Below, piece by piece: positions 57,583-64,000 of a DNA stretch of 64,000 nt (its first letter is position 1; each line of letters opens with the position of its first letter). Made by a program: the position numbers and the translations under genes. The notes beneath the pieces were generated by a model. It ran no database searches and was not told the origin of the DNA. It saw only the letters and a program-made list of their open reading frames with translations. The DNA lies in the IMG/VR virus record IMGVR_UViG_3300022752_000032, positions 1-64,000 of that record. The stretch is one strand, 5' to 3'. The stretch comes from a virus.

Positions 57583-58029
57583 TTAGCCCAAAGGGGCATC
57601 TAGTACTGATCCAAACGGCTTTTGCATGTCTGGATTAAAATCTGTTGGCGGAACAAACGGCTTCACTGATTGACTGCTTGGGTCAAACGGAGTGATGTCG
57701 CTGTAGTCAAAATCTCCAACAGAGTTGTCAAAACCTGCGTTTTGACTTTTTTTAGTTGTCTTATATTTATAAGTAGTTTCATAGAAATCCCTATAAATAA
57801 TTTCTCTTACTTTGTCTTTGACGTCAACTTGTTCTGCACTAGCGACGGAGGTCATGTCATCTTCAAAAATTACATGGATAACATCTAGCATTTCTGCTAG
57901 TTCCATAGAAGATAGTTGTAGGCCGTTCATCAGTGCTTTCCCGTTAACATAAGGCCAGAGATCTACTGCCCACTCTGCGAGTCCTCTAGCCCCGGTATAG
58001 GACGGCTTGAGTACTGCTCGACCAACCAA
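57583..58029 (-). CDS. Tail assembly chaperone, frameshift-encoded C-terminal part
   Basis: This 148-residue frame is open across the end of the first chaperone gene in the -1 frame. It lacks a convincing start (only a TTG without ribosome site). The likely product is the first chaperone joined, near 57990-57996, to ARGLAEWAVDLWPYVNG and onward. The G/GT-type chaperones of long-tailed phages are made this way and hold the tape measure during tail assembly. Gene order just before the tape measure supports it. Confidence 0.75.
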   Translation of the reverse strand: MVGRAVLKPSYTGARGLAEWAVDLWPYVNGKALMNGLQLSSMELAEMLDVIHVIFEDDMTSVASAEQVDVKDKVREIIYRDFYETTYKYKTTKKSQNAGFDNSVGDFDYSDITPFDPSSQSVKPFVPPTDFNPDMQKPFGSVLDAPLG

Positions 58030-58316
58030 GAAGTTATTTCACCTAATTTTTCAACAGTTACAATTTTGCTAGGATCATCTACCAGTTTTAGAAAACGATC
58101 TAAACTTTCTGGCAATAAAACCTTTGCAAAGAACTTGTCAATAAGAGCAGCTGCCATTCCGTTTGAGTCAGAACCAGCGTCTGCAACCATGTCTAAAAGA
58201 ACTTTACCTTGAAGAGCCGTCTTACATTGGAAATCTTCTCCGTAAAGTTTGAAAGATAAAGGTTGCGTGTTTACATCACCACCGCTACCAAAATCCTTAA
58301 ACCTACCTGTTGTCAT
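57963..58316 (-). CDS. Tail assembly chaperone (zero frame)
   Basis: 117 residues (MTTGRFKDFGSGGDVNTQPL), predicted alpha-helical in the second half (ALIDKFFAKVLLPESLDRFL), ending PGLEDSQSGQ. It overlaps the next frame by 67 bases, the classic arrangement for programmed -1 frameshifting. In the overlap a run of four G (minus strand, 57990-57993) within ACCGGGG lets a GGG-reading tRNA slip back one base and re-pair perfectly. It precedes the tape measure gene. Confidence 0.85.
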   Translation of the reverse strand: MTTGRFKDFGSGGDVNTQPLSFKLYGEDFQCKTALQGKVLLDMVADAGSDSNGMAAALIDKFFAKVLLPESLDRFLKLVDDPSKIVTVEKLGEITSWLVEQYSSRPIPGLEDSQSGQ

Positions 58317-58347
58317 GTTGATATTCCTCTTTTCTCATTTGTCTTTT

Positions 58348-58369
58348 ATTTACTATTTTTATAGTAAAT
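58348..58369 (-). other. AT-rich 9-bp hairpin before tail chaperones
   Basis: ATTTACTAT (58348-58356) and ATAGTAAAT (58361-58369) are perfectly complementary with a 4-base loop. It lies between the stop of 58377-58760 and the chaperone start. No U-tract follows on the minus strand; role uncertain. Confidence 0.35.
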
Positions 58370-58376
58370 ATTGTTA

Positions 58377-58760
58377 CTATTTTACCAACTTTAAGTTATC
58401 TGATAGATAGCGATTTGCTTTAGTTCCAGGATGCATAACCGAAGTCGTGTAAATAATCCTTGAACCTCTAACAAATCTCAGCACTTTTGCCCTATCTGGT
58501 CGAATAACATGAGGCTTAGTTCCTTGATGGTGTAGCAAAGCGTAGTCCAGATTTGATCCAATTTTTACATACTGACCCCGAGAGTCTCGTAAATGTCTCA
58601 TGTGGATTGAAGAACGAAGTGCTCCTGTTCTTACGCCAACTTGAGCCTTAGCAGCAGCGGTTATTAGACGACCTTTTTTTGCTAAGTATTTTCCTACATC
58701 ACCTTCAGGAGAGTTAAGTAAAAAATCTAACTCTGCCCTGCGAAATACTACTGTTGCCAT
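58377..58760 (-). CDS. HK97 gp10-like head-tail completion protein
   Basis: 127 residues. VGVRTGALRSSIHM, a basic linker, IGSNLDYALLHHQGTKPHVI and MHPGTKANRYLSDNL are the core of the HK97 gp10-like family of tail completion proteins, which close the head-tail joint. It starts one base after the stop of the previous gene. It lies between the tail terminator-like protein and the chaperones, its usual place. Confidence 0.82.
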   Translation of the reverse strand: MATVVFRRAELDFLLNSPEGDVGKYLAKKGRLITAAAKAQVGVRTGALRSSIHMRHLRDSRGQYVKIGSNLDYALLHHQGTKPHVIRPDRAKVLRFVRGSRIIYTTSVMHPGTKANRYLSDNLKLVK

Positions 58761-58761
58761 T

Positions 58762-59268
58762 TTATGGAACGGCTGCAGTCAGGGTAAGAGTTACAGTTTG
58801 AAAGCCACCCTCAGGGGCTTGAACTTCAACAGTTGCAATAACTCCGAGACCAAAACCAGAAGACTCCCAAGTATCTAATTGAGAAGCGCTATCTAATAAA
58901 ATCCATGCATCATACGCAGCAATTTCTGAAGCACTCTCTATTGTTTCAGCAGAAGGTGGTCTACCGTTCTGACCAACTACTGGCACCGCTCTTGATACGG
59001 AAACATTAATTGTTGCACTCCTTGGATCACTACATCTACGAGGCTGAGTTGCTTCATCCCCAGGGGCACCAACATACATTTGTACAAAAGAAACAACTAC
59101 TTGTTCGCAATCAACTACAGGCTGTCCTAATGTGTAGTATCTACGCAGAGGGAGCGGCATACTGTAAGAAGCGTAAGAAGTAACAACTTGAGCAAGTACT
59201 GCATCTAAAAATACAGCAAGATTTTTGGCGTCACTACTAACAGTTGCCTTATTTATCGTTGTCGACAT
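58762..59268 (-). CDS. Tail terminator-like protein
   Basis: 168 residues with helical N-terminus (AKNLAVFLDAVLAQVVTSYA), CEQVVVSFVQMYVGAPG, a basic CSDPRSATINVSVSRAVP and a beta-rich end. This order matches the small head-tail joining or tail terminator proteins of actinophages that sit between the adaptor and the gp10-like protein. No enzyme motif is present. Assignment rests mainly on synteny. Confidence 0.68.
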   Translation of the reverse strand: MSTTINKATVSSDAKNLAVFLDAVLAQVVTSYASYSMPLPLRRYYTLGQPVVDCEQVVVSFVQMYVGAPGDEATQPRRCSDPRSATINVSVSRAVPVVGQNGRPPSAETIESASEIAAYDAWILLDSASQLDTWESSGFGLGVIATVEVQAPEGGFQTVTLTLTAAVP

Positions 59269-59295
59269 TTGTCTCTCCTACTTGTTGTCTATATC

Positions 59296-60438
59296 CTACA
59301 GTGTGTAAATTGGCTCTACTCTTGTGTAAAGTTCAAATGATACGTTTGCTGTAAGTAGGTTAATTACTTCATCAACAGCAGGGTTTGCCAAACTAGGTCT
59401 AGTGCAATAGATGTCATAAACACCAGGCTCTCTTGGACCAATAATATCTAATATTTGACTATAAGTTGGAGAGATAGTTATTGTTCCATTAACACGACTT
59501 AGGCTAATAGAATTTTCTAAGTTCTCTGACTTTGTATAAGAGTGATCAGAAACTGTTAAAGATACATCCCATGCTGGATCATCTTCTAAGAAACTTCCAT
59601 TTATTTCACTTAAATAAAGAACTAGTGCTGAACCAGATGTAAGTACCTTTAAATCATAAGGAGTCTCTGTCAATTGATATGGCTTAGGAATAGGACGACG
59701 TGCTCTAGGAGTATCTGGACTAAATACTTTTGCTTTTGCTCTTGCTCTGTCTGGGTTAGTTGTTTTTAGGAAAAGATCTACAGCATATAAACCAGTTCTA
59801 AGTTCATCAATAAAATCTTGATTATCAAGAATTGTGTATGAAACACCTTGACGAGCAACAGAGGTTACACGTTGAGGTAAGGCGCAAGTATCATCATTTT
59901 CATATAACTTAACAAGTTCAATGGCAAGTAAGCGAGCAGCAGCTTTTCCTGCTAATGGTGGTGGTGTTCCATATGAATAAGTAACTTCAATATTAGAAGA
60001 TGTCCAACTAGCCCCTGGCGTAGCAAGAATTGTAGAGTGCTCTACTAAATAATAATCTCTTGGATCTATTACGTTACCATCTCTATCCCTTAGAGTATGA
60101 ACTCTTATTACTTTACGACCACGAAGACGTACACGAGTGCTTGCAGATGTTCCATCCCCTGAGAAATCATCTTGTTGATATGGTCCTGAACCATTTAATC
60201 TAATATTTTCAACATTTCCTCTAACTAAAGTAGGAGAGTATGTAAGCATAGAGGCGCCTGTGCGGATGTAAGGATCATAAGAAGATACATATCGCTCAGT
60301 AACAGTTGTTACTCCAGAGTATTTTCTTCCAGACATACCCCAAAGTAGGTAGGAAGCTGTTTTTACAGCATCATATGCGTACTGAGACTCTGCATAAGTA
60401 GATCCAAGTTCGTTAACATCTACCCAAAGACTGCTCAT
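59296..60438 (-). CDS. Head-tail adaptor-like structural protein
   Basis: 380 residues. The N-half (AYDAVKTASYLLWGMSGRKY, ... RVRLRGRKVIRVHTLRDRDG, ... YEVTYSYGTPPP-like segment and AARLLAIELVKLYEND) resembles actinophage head-to-tail adaptors, which have a helical connector domain with beta insert. The C-half is an additional beta domain (YTKSENLENSISLSRVNGTI) absent from minimal adaptors. It lies between the major tail protein and the terminator-like gene. Role inferred from synteny. Confidence 0.68.
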   Translation of the reverse strand: MSSLWVDVNELGSTYAESQYAYDAVKTASYLLWGMSGRKYSGVTTVTERYVSSYDPYIRTGASMLTYSPTLVRGNVENIRLNGSGPYQQDDFSGDGTSASTRVRLRGRKVIRVHTLRDRDGNVIDPRDYYLVEHSTILATPGASWTSSNIEVTYSYGTPPPLAGKAAARLLAIELVKLYENDDTCALPQRVTSVARQGVSYTILDNQDFIDELRTGLYAVDLFLKTTNPDRARAKAKVFSPDTPRARRPIPKPYQLTETPYDLKVLTSGSALVLYLSEINGSFLEDDPAWDVSLTVSDHSYTKSENLENSISLSRVNGTITISPTYSQILDIIGPREPGVYDIYCTRPSLANPAVDEVINLLTANVSFELYTRVEPIYTL

Positions 60439-60461
60439 TATTTATACCAATCCTAAAGAGT

Positions 60462-60517
60462 AAGGGCGAACAACGGTTAGTGGTATCAATGATACGACCA
60501 GCACGTCGTCCGCCCTT
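60462..60517 (-). other. Hairpin region after the major tail gene
   Basis: AAGGGCG (60462-60468) pairs with CGCCCTT (60511-60517), enclosing the small hairpin GTATC-AAT-GATAC (60483-60495). It lies just after the major tail protein stop on the minus strand. It may attenuate readthrough from a highly expressed gene; no clear U-tract follows. Confidence 0.45.
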
Positions 60518-60529
60518 CTTTTACTTATA

Positions 60530-61579
60530 TTAAGAGGTTGGATCCTCTGATGAAGCAATAATGAAGTCAACAGCGTTGTCAGCATTATATGTACTGCTAC
60601 CAGGTACGTTGTACGCAGTAGTAGATCCTTGAGAGGTGAAGTCTGTAACTGCCCAGTATCCATAATCAACAAATGCAGTTCCAGTATCAGCAGCAGAGGT
60701 GATAGTTCCGCTTGTTGTAGTGGTGTATGTAAATGTTGTTGTTGTTGGAACTGCAGTAATTGTTTTAGTACCGTGAAGTGCAGAGTTTCCGTTGGTACCA
60801 GCAATAGTTACAGTATCTCCTACACGGAATCCGTGAGCAGTAGATGTTGTAATAGTTGCAGTAGTTCCAGTGCGTTGTGAGTTACTAATAGTCTTAGTAA
60901 TTTCAGGATGCCACTCGTAGAAGCCCTTTAGACCAGTTGGTGCCCATGAATCGCGAGCGTATGAGTATGGACGCTCTGCTGCAACTGGGAACTCCCAGCG
61001 GCCGTCTGGACCTGCATCAAAGAACTCATTTCCAAGACCGTAGCCTTCAAAAGTGTTTGCAAGTAATCCGTTTTCAATTACACGATCACCTGATTGACGC
61101 AATTTAACATATGGGAAAACCCAGTGGAAGTATGGACGAGTTGTTGCACGCTTTCCATCCTTCACAGCAAATGACCAAACTTCAAGAGCAACGCCGTTTC
61201 CAGCAGGGTCATCTCCAACGGCTGGTGCGGCCCAACCAATTGATGTGCGATCTGGTGCAGCATAAGTTCCTAGATTCTTACGAAGCAGTAAACCTCCTGC
61301 TAACAAAGCAGTAAGTTCTGTATCTGGCTCACAAATTGCCAGTTCCATAGTAATTCTTTTAAGAGTGTCTGGGGCTTTGTAGGAAACGCAAACTGTACCG
61401 TTTGCTGACTTCTCTACGATTTCATCGCCCTCTTCGTACTCTGGTGTAAATGAAGCGCGAAGGAACGCCGAGGTTGTATAACTATCACCTGGTTGGGTGA
61501 GTAGGTTACCTGAGGCGTCCAGTCTAGTGACACGGATCGCCACACCTTGGACGCTTGCCGCGTAGTCCTGAGTGGCCAT
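60530..61579 (-). CDS. Major tail protein with C-terminal HG-VGD module
   Basis: 349 residues. The main domain (ATQDYAASVQGVAIRVTRLD to PTGLKGFYEWHP, about 1-228) has the actinophage major tail tube layout, including TPEYEEGDEIVEKSANGTVC. It is followed by ISNSQRTGTTATITTSTAHG and FRVGDTVTIAGTNGNSALHG, an HG-VGD module nearly identical to those in 52595-54736, then a short tail. Added beta domains on tail-tube subunits are known (for example lambda gpV). The module would stud the tail surface. SD GGAGA precedes the ATG. Confidence 0.85.
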   Translation of the reverse strand: MATQDYAASVQGVAIRVTRLDASGNLLTQPGDSYTTSAFLRASFTPEYEEGDEIVEKSANGTVCVSYKAPDTLKRITMELAICEPDTELTALLAGGLLLRKNLGTYAAPDRTSIGWAAPAVGDDPAGNGVALEVWSFAVKDGKRATTRPYFHWVFPYVKLRQSGDRVIENGLLANTFEGYGLGNEFFDAGPDGRWEFPVAAERPYSYARDSWAPTGLKGFYEWHPEITKTISNSQRTGTTATITTSTAHGFRVGDTVTIAGTNGNSALHGTKTITAVPTTTTFTYTTTTSGTITSAADTGTAFVDYGYWAVTDFTSQGSTTAYNVPGSSTYNADNAVDFIIASSEDPTS

Positions 61580-61618
61580 ACTGATTTCTCCTTTAGTTGG
61601 TTTTTACTTGTTCTTATT

Positions 61619-62485
61619 TTACGCTGTTAAATCAACTCTGATTGCTAAATGTATAGATGTATCAAAGTAAACCGCCGCTGGGCGAATTGCTTTAATACGC
61701 ATATCATTTTGATTTCCCGCTACATCATAGCTTTGAGCCAGATTGTCAGCTACGACATCAACATCACCAATAAGTGTCTTGATTGTGCCAGTGCCGTACA
61801 TCCATTTGTTTGTCGCTGACGCTGTTGCGCCTGTCTGTGAATCTGGACCATTTCCGGTGTAACCAGAGCCAACAATAATTTTAGTTCCACTAACTGTCTG
61901 AAGGTGGCCTTTTTCTTTATTATCAAAAATCATATAGTTAGCAGATAGAAGACCAGCCATATCCTTTGTCATGTGAATGACACCGTTTTCTCCACAAGGG
62001 GAGGTATCAGACAATTCATAGTCAAGTAATGCAAGTGCACGTTGAACAGAAAGTGCTGTAGTTCCATTAACAAGTGTTGCACTTGCGGCACTAAGTGCTT
62101 TATTTTCGTGGGATTCGCCTTTTCTAATCGCGCCATCCCATAACTCACGCTCCATTGCTTTCTGTGTTCCACCTTCGAGTTGACGCTTAACTCTTGCAAC
62201 GTAGTCAAATCCAGTAAAACCTAATGTTGAGCGATAATCTTCAGCTTCAATAAAAAATGGTTTAATTTCTGTGTAACGCTTAGGGGTAGCATTAGATACT
62301 AACGCACTTGACGTTGTATCAGTATCGTCATAGTTAACAAGACCACGGAGAGTTGTGTCCCATTCTTGTGAGAATCCTCTGATCCATTGATCTTCTTTTA
62401 TTTTAGTATCAGGCTTTGCTACGGTGAATAGACCGAACTCTGAAGGTGTGATCTTTGGAGCTTCAAATATTCCGGTAAAAGCCAT
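61619..62485 (-). CDS. Head structural protein (possible second capsid subunit)
   Basis: 288 residues (MAFTGIFEAPKITPSEFGLF). Pieces such as RVKRQLEGGTQKAMERELWD, ALSVQRALALLDYELSDTSP, GVIHMTKDMAGLLSANYMIF, TKIIVGSGYTG and PAAVYFDTSIHLAIRVD follow the secondary-structure order of HK97-fold or encapsulin-like shell proteins. It is directly after the larger capsid gene. It may be a penton, a decoration or a connector protein. No definite family can be named without a search. Confidence 0.6.
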   Translation of the reverse strand: MAFTGIFEAPKITPSEFGLFTVAKPDTKIKEDQWIRGFSQEWDTTLRGLVNYDDTDTTSSALVSNATPKRYTEIKPFFIEAEDYRSTLGFTGFDYVARVKRQLEGGTQKAMERELWDGAIRKGESHENKALSAASATLVNGTTALSVQRALALLDYELSDTSPCGENGVIHMTKDMAGLLSANYMIFDNKEKGHLQTVSGTKIIVGSGYTGNGPDSQTGATASATNKWMYGTGTIKTLIGDVDVVADNLAQSYDVAGNQNDMRIKAIRPAAVYFDTSIHLAIRVDLTA

Positions 62486-62529
62486 GTTCTCTATTCCTAA
62501 CTTAAATCTAGTTTTTGTTTATTGTATCG

Positions 62530-62553
62530 GGGGAGCCTATTTCTAGGCCCCCC
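62530..62553 (-). other. GC-rich hairpin with GAAA loop after the capsid gene
   Basis: In minus-strand RNA, GGGGGGCCTA pairs with TAGGCTCCCC around a GAAA tetraloop (one G-U wobble). It starts 20 bp after the capsid stop. No U-run follows, so it may protect or process the abundant capsid message, or terminate weakly. Confidence 0.6.
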
Positions 62554-62573
62554 TTCAACAAATGGGTTACGGC

Positions 62574-64000
62574 TTAGTACTCGATTGTTGCTGCAGTCAA
62601 TCCACCAAGTGTATCGCGAAGAGCAGCTGCTACTCCGTTTACATTGATGGTTGATGTTACCTGTAGAGACTCGACGCCAACAAGGGCAACGTTCTCGAAG
62701 GTTTCAACGAACATCTTGTAGTCGTTGGTGCCGACAAGTGTTGAGTCACGGATAACTCCGAGATCCAAAGTGCCGCCATCAAGGAACAAGAATGATCCTT
62801 CAGCAAAGATGTACCAAACAAATGTGTCTGGGAATTCAACCATTGCGCCAGAACCCTGTGCACCGAAAGGAGAAGCTCCTGCTGCGGTGTCTAGAGCAAA
62901 TGTAGCGATGATTCCGCGAGATGCGATATAAGCATCAATCTCTGCATATGCATTGAGAGTTGAATCTCCAGGCATTGAAAGAGTTAGATCTGCTGCCATT
63001 GCGTCTTTAACCCATGCTGGGATAATTGCGCGAAGTGGAGCATCTGCATCTAGACGGTGACGTGCACGGTAAGCAGCAGAAGCACGACCTAGTTGAACTA
63101 GGAAGTCACGACCCATTCCAATTACGGAAGTTGAAGTAACGGCTGTTGATGCTGAACCGATTTTTGCCATAAGATTTCCTTCAGCCTCGCGAGCATGTTG
63201 AATTAAACCAAGCTCGTTGTGACGAGCAATTAATTCAGGATATGCACGGCTTAGAAGGTTACCGAATTGTAGTTGCAAAGTAACAGCATCAGTTGAGACA
63301 GTTGTCTCAGCAGCTGCGGCTACAGTTAAGCTCAACTTTGAAGCTGGGCTTGGTGTTTCTGCTGAATCGTTAGCAGCAGTCCATACACCAACAGCGCTAG
63401 CATATGAGCTAAGTACTGGTGGAGTGATGTAGCGAATACCGCCACGGTCTGCTTGGAAACGAGGTAGTGAATCGCGGACTGGGCGCACTGCTGAGCCAAG
63501 ACCGAAGATGTCGTACTTAACCTCGAAAGGTGCTTGATGTCCACCAGAAGCAACAAGTGCCTCAGGTCCGACTACAGCTTGTACCTTGTCCCAGTTAGCT
63601 TGTGCATCCTGATTAAGGGTGCGAGCCTCTGGAAATTGTGTAGAAATAGAAGCAACAATGTGTTGTTCTCCATCTCCACCATTTACACGGCGTAGGCCAT
63701 GTAGACGCTTGGCCATTGCTTCTGCAACTTCTGCCATGCTTGAAATTGAGCTGCCTGCTGTATATCCAGGAATGTCAGCGCCCGCAGTGATTGCCACTGT
63801 TGCTTCTGTTGTCCGAGATGTTGGGCGGCGGTCAGCCGGTACCTCAATGTTGAGGTTATCTGCGTTATCTGCAGCGGCGGTCACGGGTGCCTCCATAGTT
63901 TCTTGTGCTGTTTGCACAGTTTCTGTTTGTGTTGGTGTTTCAATGATTGCTGCTTCAGCACCTTCAGTAACAACAACTGCTGCTTCAGCTGCAGGAGCAT
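62574..64000 (-). CDS. Major capsid protein (HK97 fold), 5' end outside window
   Basis: The visible GTG-start candidate at 63917 gives 447 residues, but the frame stays open to the window edge, so the true start is probably outside. The N-terminal part is Ala/Glu/Thr-rich and disordered-like (EGAEAAIIETPTQTETVQ), possibly a scaffold or delta domain. The shell domain has PARDSLPRF-like FQADRGGIRYITPP, ELIARHNELGLI, AIIPAWVKDAMAADLTL and the ending VIRDSTLVGTNDYKMFVET, common in actinophage capsid proteins. C-ending codons are more frequent than elsewhere, fitting strong expression. Confidence 0.85.
   Translation of the reverse strand, partial: APAAEAAVVVTEGAEAAIIETPTQTETVQTAQETMEAPVTAAADNADNLNIEVPADRRPTSRTTEATVAITAGADIPGYTAGSSISSMAEVAEAMAKRLHGLRRVNGGDGEQHIVASISTQFPEARTLNQDAQANWDKVQAVVGPEALVASGGHQAPFEVKYDIFGLGSAVRPVRDSLPRFQADRGGIRYITPPVLSSYASAVGVWTAANDSAETPSPASKLSLTVAAAAETTVSTDAVTLQLQFGNLLSRAYPELIARHNELGLIQHAREAEGNLMAKIGSASTAVTSTSVIGMGRDFLVQLGRASAAYRARHRLDADAPLRAIIPAWVKDAMAADLTLSMPGDSTLNAYAEIDAYIASRGIIATFALDTAAGASPFGAQGSGAMVEFPDTFVWYIFAEGSFLFLDGGTLDLGVIRDSTLVGTNDYKMFVETFENVALVGVESLQVTSTINVNGVAAALRDTLGGLTAATIEY

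Overview
The window is part of a tailed-phage genome (siphovirus type) that most likely infects an actinobacterium. Evidence for the host group: two WhiB-type genes (35087-35611 and 36368-36646), a family known only from actinobacteria and their phages; a ReqiPepy6 Gp37-like minor tail protein; and a set of small genes typical of actinophages. The AT-rich sequence and the many cyanophage-like small virion proteins suggest an aquatic, low-GC actinobacterium, but that is inference. I saw no integrase, repressor, tRNA, terminase, portal or endolysin in the window, so lifestyle is undecided and the genome continues beyond both ends.

Layout. (1) 98-6565, minus strand: three glycine-rich fibre proteins and one small partner protein, driven by two near-identical promoters, then an HNH endonuclease, a primase-polymerase/D5-type helicase and a small DNA-binding protein. 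(2) 6773-8772, plus strand: a single-span membrane protein, a structured leader, a small HTH-like protein and a metallophosphoesterase. (3) 8920-29950, plus strand: about 21 kb of receptor-binding or fibre genes. These are five collagen-like proteins with long Gly-X-Thr runs, glycine-rich adhesins, and a three-gene cassette (A-B-C) present three times. (4) 29995-33801: a small basic ORF, two plus-strand glycosyltransferases, then a convergent epimerase and a third glycosyltransferase. One of these, at 31261-32127, resembles the N-terminal domain of procollagen galactosyltransferases. (5) 33876-35018: a secreted beta-domain protein with its own promoter and terminator. (6) 35087-46879, minus strand: WhiB regulators, small Zn-binding and hypothetical genes, a GT-B-like glycosyltransferase, a recombination set (DUF669-like ssDNA-binding protein, Sak4-like ATPase, Cas4/RecB-like nuclease), a SNF2 helicase, a RuvC-like protein and a family A DNA polymerase. 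(7) 46932-64000, minus strand: the virion module, transcribed from the capsid protein (cut by the window edge) through the major tail protein, connector proteins, frameshifted tail chaperones, a 941-aa tape measure and four large minor tail proteins.

How the parts may work together. The phage devotes about a third of the window to surface fibres built from a few recurrent modules: Gly-X-Thr collagen rods, polyglycine adhesins, a shared C-terminal beta domain, and an HG-VGD module that also occurs in the tail tube and tail-tip proteins. The fibre block is followed directly by glycosyltransferases. My main hypothesis is that these enzymes decorate the threonines of the collagen rods, giving glycosylated phage collagen. 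This is inference from gene adjacency and remembered family resemblance.
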